From positions 61,390 through 125,389 of the forward strand of contig JAFTCB010000025.1 of assembly GCA_017454905.1 (NCBI GenBank): DNA of 64,000 bases. The letters run 5' to 3'. Under the pieces are notes generated by a model. The model worked only from the letters and a program-made list of their open reading frames with translations. It had not been told where the DNA came from and did no database searches. This document shows, in pieces, positions 26,199 through 34,911 of this stretch; positions within the stretch are counted from its first letter, which is position 1, and every line of letters begins with the position of its first letter. This stretch comes from Bacteroidales bacterium (GTDB taxonomy: Bacteria; Bacteroidota; Bacteroidia; Bacteroidales; UBA932). A program made the position numbers and the translations under genes.

Positions 26199-27437
26199 TC
26201 AGAAGCTGTAACGGAGCATCACCTGGATGCGGTTGTTGCAAACCCAGTGGAGGTTCTCCGTGGCAAGGCCGAAGTTCTTCGCCGTCTTGCTGAAGGAACC
26301 ATACTGGATACCGGTCAGTTCGTATTCGAGACCCAGGGTCACTTTGCCCCAGTTGAGCATGAGCTCCGGGGTGATGCGGAACATCCGGTTCATGTTGGAG
26401 AAGCTGTTCTTGCTGAAATACAGGTCGCCGACCACTTCCTTCGCCGAGCCGAAGTTGCGGACATATCCGGCGAACAGCACGCCCTGCACCTTCTTGCCGT
26501 AGGTCAGGCTGAGCCAGGTGGAGGAGTTGCGCGTCGGCGTGTACTCCCAGCTGCCGTTGGAAAGGACGGCGCTGACACCGTAACCGCCGTTCAGGTTCAT
26601 ATGTTCGCCCGCCTGGGCGAAAATGGTCTTGGCCTTGATGGAGAACAGGCCCTTGGTATACTCGGCAAACGCGAATGGGCTGAACGTCGTGATGCGGTCG
26701 CTGACCCTGGCGGTACCGGCGTCATTGAGGTGGCGGGGACGGATGGAGAGCATGTCCACGCCCACGCGGCCGGTGAAGCCGCCCTGCTTGAGGCTCAGGC
26801 CGAGGTAGATCTCCGGGATGCCGCCGTACTTGATGTAATTGGCGGAAGCCCCTTCCGGACCGGCGGAGGTGTACTGCATCTGCCAGATGGCCGCTGCCGT
26901 CAGGGTCACGGAATCAGACAGTTTGCCGTCCATCACGACCTCCGGAGTCCTGCTGAACGGGCCGAAAGGTGCACCGGTGTTGAGGGAGAAGATATGCGGC
27001 ATGTCGGCTGCCATCGGATGCCAGCCCTGGCCGACCTTCAGGTTGAACCCGTTCTTACCCAGCGTCAGATAAGCCTGACGCAGGCGGAAGAGGGCTGTAC
27101 CGGTCACGCCGGACACGCCGGCATAGAAGTCACCTTCGAATTTGGCACCCACGTTCCAGCCGTTCACCTGGTAACCCGAGACGTCAAGTCCGAGACGGGA
27201 AGTGATGGCGCCGTAACTGACGGTGGTCATCTGGTTGAGGTCGTCGCCGTTCACCATCTTGACGTCTTTCGGGACATAATAGAAGAAGTCCTCGGTACCG
27301 TAGACGCTCTCGCGGGAGTCGATGACGAGGTAGTTGCGGATGAAGCCGTAAGGCTTGAACTGGATGGACGTATTGTCCTGCGCGCCGGCGCTCAGGCAGA
27401 CAGACAGCAGGACGGCTGCGATAACGCTTTTTTTCAT
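26199..27437 (-). CDS. Outer membrane porin-like beta-barrel protein
   Basis: 412 residues from the ATG at 27437; signal MKKSVIAAVLLSVCLSAGAQ. The sequence is a series of amphipathic beta-strands and turns (FKPYGFIRNYLVIDS, GLDVSGYQVNGWNVGAKFEGDFY, GLEYELTGIQYGSF) and ends with VMLRYSF, whose terminal Phe is the usual BAM signal. Similar proteins are annotated as DcaP-like or hypothetical porins in Bacteroidales. Located directly after a DASS carboxylate transporter, so it may pass the same substrates through the outer membrane (inference). Confidence 0.85.
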   Translation of the reverse strand: MKKSVIAAVLLSVCLSAGAQDNTSIQFKPYGFIRNYLVIDSRESVYGTEDFFYYVPKDVKMVNGDDLNQMTTVSYGAITSRLGLDVSGYQVNGWNVGAKFEGDFYAGVSGVTGTALFRLRQAYLTLGKNGFNLKVGQGWHPMAADMPHIFSLNTGAPFGPFSRTPEVVMDGKLSDSVTLTAAAIWQMQYTSAGPEGASANYIKYGGIPEIYLGLSLKQGGFTGRVGVDMLSIRPRHLNDAGTARVSDRITTFSPFAFAEYTKGLFSIKAKTIFAQAGEHMNLNGGYGVSAVLSNGSWEYTPTRNSSTWLSLTYGKKVQGVLFAGYVRNFGSAKEVVGDLYFSKNSFSNMNRMFRITPELMLNWGKVTLGLEYELTGIQYGSFSKTAKNFGLATENLHWVCNNRIQVMLRYSF

Positions 27438-27463
27438 CGGTATATACACTTTGGAAAATGGAA

Positions 27464-27500
27464 ATCTGGTGGTCCCGGCCATGGGGAGGGGCCACCAGAT
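27464..27500 (-). terminator. Stem-loop between carboxylate transporter and porin genes
   Basis: Inverted repeat with 13-base arms (ATCTGGTGGTCCC and its near-complement, one T-G wobble) around an 11-base loop in the 76-base gap. On the minus strand it is followed by a T-rich stretch. It could act as a partial terminator or a stabilising 3' end for the transporter mRNA. Confidence 0.55.
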
Positions 27501-27513
27501 GCATGCGTCTTGA

Positions 27514-28968
27514 TTAAACCGTCGGGAACGGGAAGAGTGCGGTAAGCAGGAAGTAACCGAACACGAAGCCGATCACGCCGATGATGATGCCGACCTTGGT
27601 CATGTCCTTGGTCTGGACGAGGCCTGTGGAAGCGGCGATGGCATTCGGCGGCGTGGAGATCGGCAGCAGCATGGCGATGGAAGCGCAGACCGCGATGAAC
27701 GGGATCATGGCGTTCATGCCGCCCAGCGAAACGAACTGGGCATTGTTGGCGGCAGTCGGATCGGACATGGCGGTGCCGACGACCACGAGGATCGGGACCA
27801 GCAGCGCAGCCGTCGCGGAGTTGCTGATGAAGTTGGAGAGCAGGTAGCAGATCAGGCCGGCGATGATCAGCACGACCACCACGTTCATCGAGCTGAACGG
27901 AATGGCGTTGATCAGCGTCGCGGCGAGACCGGTCTTGTTCAGGCCCGTACCGAGGGCGAAGCCACCGGCAACCAGCCAGAGCACGCTCCAGTTGATCTCC
28001 TTGATATCGGACTTCTCGAAAACGCCCGTTGCGGTATAGACGGCCAGCGGGATGAGGGCCACGACATTGGAGTTGATGCCCGTCAGGGATTCCGTCACCC
28101 AAAGGAGGATGGTCACGAAGAAAGTAATCCAGGCGACATAGTCCTTCCAGGTCTTCTTGCGCTCCTTGACCTCGATCTTGAGCTCGATCTTGTCGCTCTT
28201 GAAGGGGAAGAAAATCTGCAGCAGCACCCATGCGATCGCAATCATGATGATCACGTAGGGGATCATGCGGGACATCCAGGTCACGAAACTGATCTGGTAG
28301 CCGGCATTCTCCAGGGCGCCGAGGGCGATGGCGTTCGGCGGGGTGCCGATCGGCGTACCGATGCCGCCAAGGTTGGCGGACACGGGAATCGCCAGGGCGA
28401 GACCCACCTTGCCGGTCTCATCCTCCGGGAGGGACTTGAGCACCGGAGCCAGGAAGGCCAGCATCATGGCGGCAGTAGCCGTATTGCTCATGAACATGGA
28501 GAAGAGGGCGATCACAATCAGGAAGCCCAGCAGGACCATCTTCGGCTTCTTGCCGAAAATGCCGAGCAGGACCTTGGCGATGGCGGCATCCATGCCATAC
28601 TTGGAGGCGATGATGGCCAGCACGAAACCGCCGAGGAACAGCATCACCACCGGATCCGCGAAGGAGGCCATGATGCTCTTGTAGTCCACGAGGGTACCGT
28701 ATTCGGGCTTGCAGAAGAAGCCCAGTCCCTTGTCGGAGACGCTCAGCAGCATCACGACGATCACAAGCAGGGAGGTCGTCCAGTTGGGGATCACCTCGAA
28801 CATCCACATCAGGGCGGCGAACACGAAGATCGCAATCATACGCTGCTGGACGACGGTCAGGCCGGCGATACCGAAGGTATCGACAGGCAGGGCCCAAAGA
28901 AGGATTGTGAGAATCAGCACGATCGGCAGAATCACGCAATACTTAACAGAAAATCTACTGTTGGACAT
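27514..28968 (-). CDS. DASS-family (SLC13) sodium-coupled dicarboxylate/sulfate transporter
   Basis: 484 residues, polytopic. The family's two SNT motifs (MSNTATAAMM about 165-174, ISNSATAALL about 380-389) and two TPPNAI motifs (about 215 and 440) bind Na+ and substrate in the two inverted halves. Its own promoter (29009-29039) and the hairpin downstream suggest one mRNA with the porin-like gene. C4-dicarboxylates are the most likely substrates by family, but sulfate cannot be excluded. Confidence 0.93.
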   Translation of the reverse strand: MSNSRFSVKYCVILPIVLILTILLWALPVDTFGIAGLTVVQQRMIAIFVFAALMWMFEVIPNWTTSLLVIVVMLLSVSDKGLGFFCKPEYGTLVDYKSIMASFADPVVMLFLGGFVLAIIASKYGMDAAIAKVLLGIFGKKPKMVLLGFLIVIALFSMFMSNTATAAMMLAFLAPVLKSLPEDETGKVGLALAIPVSANLGGIGTPIGTPPNAIALGALENAGYQISFVTWMSRMIPYVIIMIAIAWVLLQIFFPFKSDKIELKIEVKERKKTWKDYVAWITFFVTILLWVTESLTGINSNVVALIPLAVYTATGVFEKSDIKEINWSVLWLVAGGFALGTGLNKTGLAATLINAIPFSSMNVVVVLIIAGLICYLLSNFISNSATAALLVPILVVVGTAMSDPTAANNAQFVSLGGMNAMIPFIAVCASIAMLLPISTPPNAIAASTGLVQTKDMTKVGIIIGVIGFVFGYFLLTALFPFPTV

Positions 28969-29008
28969 AATGTATATTAACTATTTTTGCTTGCACTGAA
29001 AAGCGGCG

Positions 29009-29039
29009 CAAATTTAGCCAATAAATAGATAAAAGCAAA
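29009..29039 (-). promoter_or_regulatory. Promoter of the carboxylate transporter
   Basis: On the minus strand TTTG, 19 bases, TAAATTTG: a complete match to the Bacteroides -33/-7 consensus, ending 41 bases upstream of the start codon at 28968. Confidence 0.8.
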
Positions 29040-29197
29040 GTTATTACCGGGAGAAAAAAGACGCGGCGCAATCCCTGACCGTTCCTGTCCGGTCCGGGGC
29101 CGCAGCCGCGCTCTAAAACACACTAACTTTTATCCGATTGCAAAAATAGCTGATCCCGGGTGAACGGAAAATCCCCATTTATGGTTATTTTTGCATT

Positions 29198-31279
29198 ATG
29201 GACAATCCGTTGCTGACTCCCTCTACCCTGCCCTTCGGTGCTCCGCGCTTCGATCTGATCCGGCAAGAGCATTACCTGCCCGCCTTCCGGGCCGCCATCG
29301 ACGAAGGCCGCGCGGAAATCGACGCCATCGCCGCCAATCCGGAAGCGCCTTCTTTCGAGAACACCGTCGAAGCCCTGGAGTTTTCCGGGAGCACCCTGGA
29401 CCGGGTCAGCGGCATCTTCTTCAACCTGCTGGAAGCCGAAAGCGACGACCGAATGCAGGAGATTGCCGAAGAAGTCTCTCCCCTGCTGACGGATTACGAG
29501 ATGTATGTCTCGCTGAATGAGACGCTCTTTGCCCGCGTCCGGGCCGTCTGGGAGCAGCGGGACGCGCTCCCGCTCGACGCCGTCCGGCGCAAACTGCTTG
29601 ACGAGAGTTATAAAGGATTCGTACGCAGCGGCGCACTCCTCTCCCCCGAGGACAAAAAGACCTATGCCCGGCTGGAAGAAGAGCTTTCGCTGCTGGAACT
29701 GAAATACGGCAAGAATGTCCTGGATGCGACCAATGCCTTCACCCTGGAGCTCACGGACGAAGCGGAACTGGATGGCCTGCCGGAGTATGTCCGGGACCTG
29801 GGCGCCGAGACGGCCCGGGAGAAAGGCCGCCCCGGCTGGGTCTTCGACCTCTCGCATCCGAGTTATGTCCCTTTCATGCAGTTCAGCGCCCGCGCGGACC
29901 TGCGGGAGAAGATGTGGCGCGCCTATAATTCCCGTGCGCTCGGAGGGCCGTCCGACAACACGGACGCCTGTCTGAGGATTGCGGATCTGCGGCGCCGCAT
30001 CGCACAGTTGCTCGGCTATGCGACCTGGGCCGATTACGCCCTGGAAGACCGGATGGCGAAAAGCGTTCCCGCCGTCCGCAGCCTGCTGGACCGCCTGATG
30101 GCTCCTTCGCTGCCTGCTGCCCGGCGGGAGGTCGCGGAACTCCTCGCCTGGGCGCAGGAGCGCGGCTATGGCGAGGCGCAGATGCAGCCCTGGGATTTCG
30201 CATTCTGGTCGGAGAAATACCGCGCAGAGCATTTCGCGCTCAGCGAGGAGCAGCTCAAGCCCTATTTCCGGCTGGAGAGTTGCATCGATGCCGTATTCGG
30301 CCTGGCCACGCGCCTCTACGGCGTGCAGTTCGTCCCGCGTCCCGACCTGCCGGGGTACCACCCGGACGTGCAGGTCTTCGACGTCCAGGATGCCGGCGGG
30401 CGGCACCTGGCGCTGTTCTATGCAGACTTTTTCCCCCGACCCGGCAAGCGCGGCGGCGCCTGGATGACCAATTTCCGCGAGCTTTCCGCCCCCGGCGGCA
30501 TGGAGCAGCGGCCGCTGGTGAGCATCGTGACCAATTTCACGAAACCCGGCCCCGGCAGCCCCTCGCTGCTTACCCACGATGAACTGACTACCTTCCTGCA
30601 CGAGTTCGGGCATGCCCTGCACGGGATGCTGGCAGAAGGCCGATATCCTTCGATGACGGGCACCAATGTCGCCCGGGACTTCGTGGAACTGCCCTCGCAG
30701 CTGATGGAGAACTGGGCTTTCGAACCGCAATGGCTGCAGCCCTTCGCCCGGCACTGGCAGAGCGGGGAACCCATTCCCGATGCCCTGGTGCAGCGGCTCG
30801 TCGCCGCACGCAACTACCAGGCGGCTTATTTCCAGGTCCGCCAGCTGCGCTTCGGCCTGCTGGATCTGGCGTGGCACACCCTGCGGGAGGAGATCCCCGG
30901 TCAGGCCGGGGATGACACGGGGTCATGCCCGGCCGCGACCGGGCATCCCGCCGACGTGACGGACATCGAAACGGCCGCCCTCGCAGACTTCGCCGTGCTC
31001 CCCGACATTCCCGGTACCTGCATCTCCACGGCATTCAGCCACATCTTCTCCGGCGGCTATTCTGCCGGGTACTACTCCTACAAATGGGCCGAAGTCCTCG
31101 AGGCCGACGCCTTCTCCCTCTTCCGCGAAAAAGGCATCTTCAGCCGCGAGGTGGCTGCCTCCTTCCGCGAGAACGTCCTCTCGAAGGGCGGCAGCGAGGA
31201 CGAAGCCGTCCTGTACCGCCGCTTCCGCGGGCACGAACCCGACCCGCAGGCCCTGCTTGACAAACTGGAAATCCACTGA
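29198..31279 (+). CDS. M3-family zinc metallopeptidase (oligopeptidase A/dipeptidyl carboxypeptidase type) with in-frame palindromic insert
   Basis: 693 residues. The zinc motif HEFGHALHGM (about residues 467-476) with a downstream acidic helix identifies an M3 (thimet) peptidase; the C-terminal FSHIFSGGYSAGYYSYKWAEVLEADAF block is also typical of the Dcp/OpdA group. No signal peptide. Residues about 565-585 (GQAGDDTGSCPAATGHPADV) are foreign to the family and are encoded by two adjacent palindromes (30893-30946). This segment falls between helices, so activity may remain. A TAnnTTTG box lies only 4 bases upstream of the ATG. Confidence 0.93.
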   Translation: MDNPLLTPSTLPFGAPRFDLIRQEHYLPAFRAAIDEGRAEIDAIAANPEAPSFENTVEALEFSGSTLDRVSGIFFNLLEAESDDRMQEIAEEVSPLLTDYEMYVSLNETLFARVRAVWEQRDALPLDAVRRKLLDESYKGFVRSGALLSPEDKKTYARLEEELSLLELKYGKNVLDATNAFTLELTDEAELDGLPEYVRDLGAETAREKGRPGWVFDLSHPSYVPFMQFSARADLREKMWRAYNSRALGGPSDNTDACLRIADLRRRIAQLLGYATWADYALEDRMAKSVPAVRSLLDRLMAPSLPAARREVAELLAWAQERGYGEAQMQPWDFAFWSEKYRAEHFALSEEQLKPYFRLESCIDAVFGLATRLYGVQFVPRPDLPGYHPDVQVFDVQDAGGRHLALFYADFFPRPGKRGGAWMTNFRELSAPGGMEQRPLVSIVTNFTKPGPGSPSLLTHDELTTFLHEFGHALHGMLAEGRYPSMTGTNVARDFVELPSQLMENWAFEPQWLQPFARHWQSGEPIPDALVQRLVAARNYQAAYFQVRQLRFGLLDLAWHTLREEIPGQAGDDTGSCPAATGHPADVTDIETAALADFAVLPDIPGTCISTAFSHIFSGGYSAGYYSYKWAEVLEADAFSLFREKGIFSREVAASFRENVLSKGGSEDEAVLYRRFRGHEPDPQALLDKLEIH
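30893..30946. repeat. Two adjacent palindromes inserted in frame in the M3 peptidase gene
   Basis: Hairpin one is 30893-30913 (arms ATCCCCGG/CCGGGGAT), hairpin two 30925-30946 (arms ATGCCCGG/CCGGGCAT); the two are related in sequence and lie 11 bases apart. They resemble intergenic REP-type palindromes more than coding sequence. Confidence 0.6.
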
Positions 31280-31281
31280 AT

Positions 31282-32487
31282 ATGAAACCCATCATCACCC
31301 ACTTCACTGACAACGACCTCTACACCTTCACCTGCCAGTACTACATCCTGGAGACCTACCCGCGCGCCGAAGTCGAATACACCTTCTTCGACCGCAACCA
31401 CCAGAAATACCCCCAGGGCTTCGACAAGCTCCTGCGCGAGCAGCTCGACCACATGGCCGAGGTCACGATCACGGACGAGGAAGTCGAATTCATGAAGCGC
31501 AAATGCGTCTTCCTACCGCTGTGGTACTTCACCTACCTGCGCGGCTACCGTTTCCGCCCGGGCGAAGTGCAGATCAGCCAGGACGAAGAGGGGTACCTGG
31601 ACATCAAGGTCCGCGGCAAATGGTTCTCCACCATCATGTGGGAGATGCCCATCCTGTCCTGCATCAGCGAACTGATGCACGGGCTGCGGGGCGACTTCGA
31701 ACGCTATGACGCGGCGCACGAGGAGGCCAAGGCCCGCGCCAAGACCGAGCGTATCTTCGGAAACGGCCTGGTGCTCGGCGACATGGGCACGCGCCGCCGC
31801 TTCAGCTTCGACCACCACGAGATGGTGGTGCGCGTGATGAAGGAGGTGTATGACTCCCGCCCCGACTGGCCCGGCAAGTTCACCGGCACGTCCAACGTCT
31901 GGCTGGCGATGAAATACGACTGCGTGCCGCTGGGCACGATGTCCCACCAGCTCATCAGCTTCGAGGAGAACGTCAGCGGCGTGTTCGAGTGCAACTTCAA
32001 CGTGATGAAGAAGTTCAGCGACGTCTATGACGGCGACAACGGCATCTACCTCTACGACTGCTTCGGCGACGAAGTTTTCTTCTCCAACCTCTCCAAGCGC
32101 ATGGCCATGATGTACAAGGGTCTGCGTGTGGACAGCGGCGACGAATTCGAGCAGACGGAGAAGATCATCGCGAAATACAAGTCCCTGGGCATCGACCCCG
32201 CCACCAAGCAGGTCTGCTTCTCCAACGGGCTCAACGTGGACAAAGCGATTGAAATCCACCAATATGTCGCCGGCCGCGTGCAGGACTCCTACGGCGTGGG
32301 TACGCACCTGACCTGCGACGTCACGGGCGCCGACCCGATGAACATCGTGGTGAAACTCACCCGCGGCCGCATCACCGAGCTCCGCGAGTGGCACGACTGC
32401 GTCAAGCTCTCCTGCAACCTCGGCAAGACCCTCGGCAATCCCGAGAAATGCGAATATTTAAGCCGCCTTCTGCAGAAGGCGGCTTAA
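31282..32487 (+). CDS. pncB: Nicotinate phosphoribosyltransferase
   Basis: 401 residues; converts nicotinate and PRPP to nicotinate mononucleotide in NAD salvage. Seen: FTDNDLYTFTCQY at the N-terminus, the catalytic His in LGTMSHQLIS, and RVDSGD followed by FSNGLNVDKAIEI, the ribose-phosphate site. Length is normal. It starts 2 bases after the M3 peptidase stop, so the two are cotranscribed. The last codons lie in a large palindrome. Confidence 0.97.
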   Translation: MKPIITHFTDNDLYTFTCQYYILETYPRAEVEYTFFDRNHQKYPQGFDKLLREQLDHMAEVTITDEEVEFMKRKCVFLPLWYFTYLRGYRFRPGEVQISQDEEGYLDIKVRGKWFSTIMWEMPILSCISELMHGLRGDFERYDAAHEEAKARAKTERIFGNGLVLGDMGTRRRFSFDHHEMVVRVMKEVYDSRPDWPGKFTGTSNVWLAMKYDCVPLGTMSHQLISFEENVSGVFECNFNVMKKFSDVYDGDNGIYLYDCFGDEVFFSNLSKRMAMMYKGLRVDSGDEFEQTEKIIAKYKSLGIDPATKQVCFSNGLNVDKAIEIHQYVAGRVQDSYGVGTHLTCDVTGADPMNIVVKLTRGRITELREWHDCVKLSCNLGKTLGNPEKCEYLSRLLQKAA

Positions 32488-32489
32488 AT
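32456..32489. terminator. 34-base perfect palindrome shared by the ends of pncB and gdhA
   Basis: Both arms are 17 bases with no loop; the core is GC-rich (CCGCCTTC), flanked by ATTTA/TAAAT, giving a T-rich tail on each strand. It covers the last PncB codons and the stop, and lies 19 bases from the convergent gdhA stop. It should be a bidirectional terminator. Confidence 0.8.
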
Positions 32490-32507
32490 CCGGATATGTA
32501 ATCAGCA

Positions 32508-33851
32508 TCAGATCGTTCCCTGCTCCAGCATCGCCTGCGCGACTTTCATGAAGCCGGCGATGTTGGCACCCTTCACATAGTCCACGCTGCCGTCCGGCTG
32601 GGTGCCGAACTTGACGCACTGCTCGTGGATATTGTTCATGATGAAGTGCAGTTTCTCGTCGACCTCCTTGCCGCTCCAGCTGATGTGCTCGGCATTCTGG
32701 GTCATCTCCAGGCCGGAAGTGGCCACGCCACCGGCGTTGACCGCCTTGCCCGGAGCGAAGAGGATGCCATTGTGCTGGAAGAAGTGGATGGCACCCGGCT
32801 GGCAGCCCATGTTGGACACCTCGCAGCAGCACCAGCAGCCATTCTCCTTCAGCTCCTTGGCATCATCCTCGGAGAGTTCGTTCTGGAAGGCGCACGGCAG
32901 GGCGATGTCGCACTTCACGCTCCACGCCTTCTTGGCCGCGGTGAAACGTGCCTTGTCCGGGAAGCGGGTCGCCATGTCCTCCACGCGGTCGCGGTTGGAG
33001 GCACGCATGACGAGCATGTAGTCGATCATCTCCTTGGTGATGCCGTCCGGAATCTCGCAGACGCCGTCCGGGCCGGAGATCGCGACGACCTTGGCACCGA
33101 GCTCGAGGGCCTTGGTGCAGGCACCCCAGGCCACGTTGCCGAAGCCGGAGATTGCCACGCGGCAACCCTTGATGTCCTTGCCAGCATGATGCAGCAGGTT
33201 CTGGGTGAAATAGAGCGCGCCGAAGCCCGTGGCCTCCGGACGCAGGATGGAGCCACCCCAGGTGGCACCCTTGCCGGTCAGCACACCGGTATTGTACTCG
33301 CGGGCGAGCTTCTTGTACATACCATAGAGGTAGCCGATCTCACGGCCGCCCACACCCACGTCGCCGGCCGGGATGTCCTGGTCGGGGCCGATGCACTGCC
33401 AGAGTTCCAGCATGAAAGCCTGGCAGAAGCGCATGATTTCCTCGTCGGTCTTGCCCTTGGGATCGAAATCGCTGCCGCCCTTGGCACCGCCCATCGGCAG
33501 GGTCGTGAGGGCATTCTTGAAAGTCTGCTCGAAGCCGAGGAATTTCAGCATCGACGGGGTCACGGCGCGGTGGAAGCGCAAGCCGCCCTTATAGGGGCCG
33601 ATGGCGCTGTTGAACTGGATGCGGTAACCGGTATTGGTCTGGACCTCTCCCTTGTCATCCACCCAGGTGACCCGGAACGAGAAGATCCGATCCGGCTCGA
33701 CCATCCGCTCGACGATCTTCGCCTTTTCGAATTCGGGATGCTGGTTGTAGACCTCCTCGATGGACTCGAGGACCTCCTGTACCGCCTGGAGATATTCACT
33801 CTCACCGGGGTACTTGGCCTGGAGACGGGCCATGATGTCTTTCGTCTTCAT
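32508..33851 (-). CDS. gdhA: NADP-type glutamate dehydrogenase
   Basis: 447 residues, the size of the hexameric class-I enzyme. The active-site lysine region GLRFHRAVTPSMLKFLGFEQTFKNALT, MGGAKGGSDFDPKGKTDEEIMRFC and the GDVGVGGREIGYLYG motif are intact, followed by a Rossmann domain with GFGNVAWG. It assimilates ammonia onto 2-oxoglutarate. The gene follows korB by 37 bases in the same direction, which joins 2-oxoglutarate formation and use. Confidence 0.97.
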   Translation of the reverse strand: MKTKDIMARLQAKYPGESEYLQAVQEVLESIEEVYNQHPEFEKAKIVERMVEPDRIFSFRVTWVDDKGEVQTNTGYRIQFNSAIGPYKGGLRFHRAVTPSMLKFLGFEQTFKNALTTLPMGGAKGGSDFDPKGKTDEEIMRFCQAFMLELWQCIGPDQDIPAGDVGVGGREIGYLYGMYKKLAREYNTGVLTGKGATWGGSILRPEATGFGALYFTQNLLHHAGKDIKGCRVAISGFGNVAWGACTKALELGAKVVAISGPDGVCEIPDGITKEMIDYMLVMRASNRDRVEDMATRFPDKARFTAAKKAWSVKCDIALPCAFQNELSEDDAKELKENGCWCCCEVSNMGCQPGAIHFFQHNGILFAPGKAVNAGGVATSGLEMTQNAEHISWSGKEVDEKLHFIMNNIHEQCVKFGTQPDGSVDYVKGANIAGFMKVAQAMLEQGTI

Positions 33852-33888
33852 TGTTAAAGATCAGTGTTATCCGTGTGTTTGTGGTTGG

Positions 33889-34908
33889 TTATTCTACTTC
33901 CCAGGTGGAGCCGCTGCGGAGCAGTTCGTCCACGCTGTGGATCTTGGACTTGGCCATCACGTCCTTGACCTGGTCGCGTACGCCGTCGTCATAGGTAATG
34001 TCCTTGACGTCGCGGATCACGCCGAGGGCCACCGGGTAGTCCGGGCCCTTCATGTCCGCCAGGGCCATGTGGATGCCGATATTGTCGGCATGGGCATCGT
34101 GGACAAGGATATCATCCTCCGTGAAGCCGCCCTCACCGATGCGCACGGCACGGATCTTCCGGCCGTCGTAGATGAGACCGCGGTCGCGGTTCTTGCCGAA
34201 GATCATCTTCTCCCCATGGCGCAGGACGATCGTATGGTCCGCCTTGACGGCCGGATCGGACAGGTCCTTGTGGGCGCCGTCGTTGAAGATGACGCAGTTG
34301 GTCAGCATCTCCATCACGGAGCAGCCGTCATGCAGGGCGGCCGCCGTCATGATCTCCTCGTTGAGCTTGAGCTCCACGTCCAGGGAACGGGCGAAGAAAG
34401 TCCCCTTCGCGCCCAGCACGAGGGAACCCGGATTGAACGGGTGCTCGACGGTGCCGTACGGAGAGGTCTTGGTGATCGCGCCGAACTTGGAAGTCGGGGA
34501 ATACTGTCCCTTCGTCAGACCGTAAATGCGGTTGTTGAAGAGGATGATGTTGATGTCGATATTGCGCCGGATGGCGTGGATGAAGTGGTTGCCGCCGATG
34601 GCGAGGGCGTCACCGTCGCCGCAGGCCTGCCAGACCGTCAGCCAGGGGTTGGCCACCTTGATGCCGGTGGAAACCGCCGTGGCGCGGCCGTGGATGCTGT
34701 GGAACCCATAGGTATCCATATAATAAGGAAGCCGGGAGGAGCAGCCGATACCGGACACCACCACGTAACGTTCCTTGTCGTAATTGAGCGCCTGGCTCAC
34801 CTTGGGAAGTGCGCGCTGCAGCGCAGCCAGCACGGCGTGGTCGCCGCAACCCGGGCACCAGCGGACTTCCTGGTCGCTCTTGAAATCTTTGAATGTCAGT
34901 GTTGCCAT
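33889..34908 (-). CDS. korB: 2-oxoacid:ferredoxin oxidoreductase beta subunit (2-oxoglutarate type likely)
   Basis: 339 residues. The TPP-binding features are WCPGCGDHAVL at the N-terminus, GIGCSSRLPYYMDTYGFHSIHGRA, and the metal-binding QACGDGDALAIGGNH, with FNNRIYGLTKGQ following. With KorA it forms the CoA-dependent 2-oxoacid synthase/oxidoreductase that uses ferredoxin. The 2-oxoglutarate preference is inferred from the family and from the gdhA neighbour. The korA stop is 3 bases upstream. Confidence 0.93.
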   Translation of the reverse strand: MATLTFKDFKSDQEVRWCPGCGDHAVLAALQRALPKVSQALNYDKERYVVVSGIGCSSRLPYYMDTYGFHSIHGRATAVSTGIKVANPWLTVWQACGDGDALAIGGNHFIHAIRRNIDINIILFNNRIYGLTKGQYSPTSKFGAITKTSPYGTVEHPFNPGSLVLGAKGTFFARSLDVELKLNEEIMTAAALHDGCSVMEMLTNCVIFNDGAHKDLSDPAVKADHTIVLRHGEKMIFGKNRDRGLIYDGRKIRAVRIGEGGFTEDDILVHDAHADNIGIHMALADMKGPDYPVALGVIRDVKDITYDDGVRDQVKDVMAKSKIHSVDELLRSGSTWEVE

Positions 34909-34911
34909 AAT

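Noticed and set aside
29186-29193. TATTTTTG as a definite promoter of the M3 peptidase gene
   Set aside because: It matches TAnnTTTG but is only 4 bases from the ATG and no TTTG lies 19-21 bases upstream, so I do not list it as a promoter feature; kept only as part of the leaderless pattern.
32458-32832. Minus-strand frame ending LSRLLQKAA near pncB
   Set aside because: It is the mirror image of the PncB tail through the perfect palindrome and runs antisense/out of frame in gdhA.
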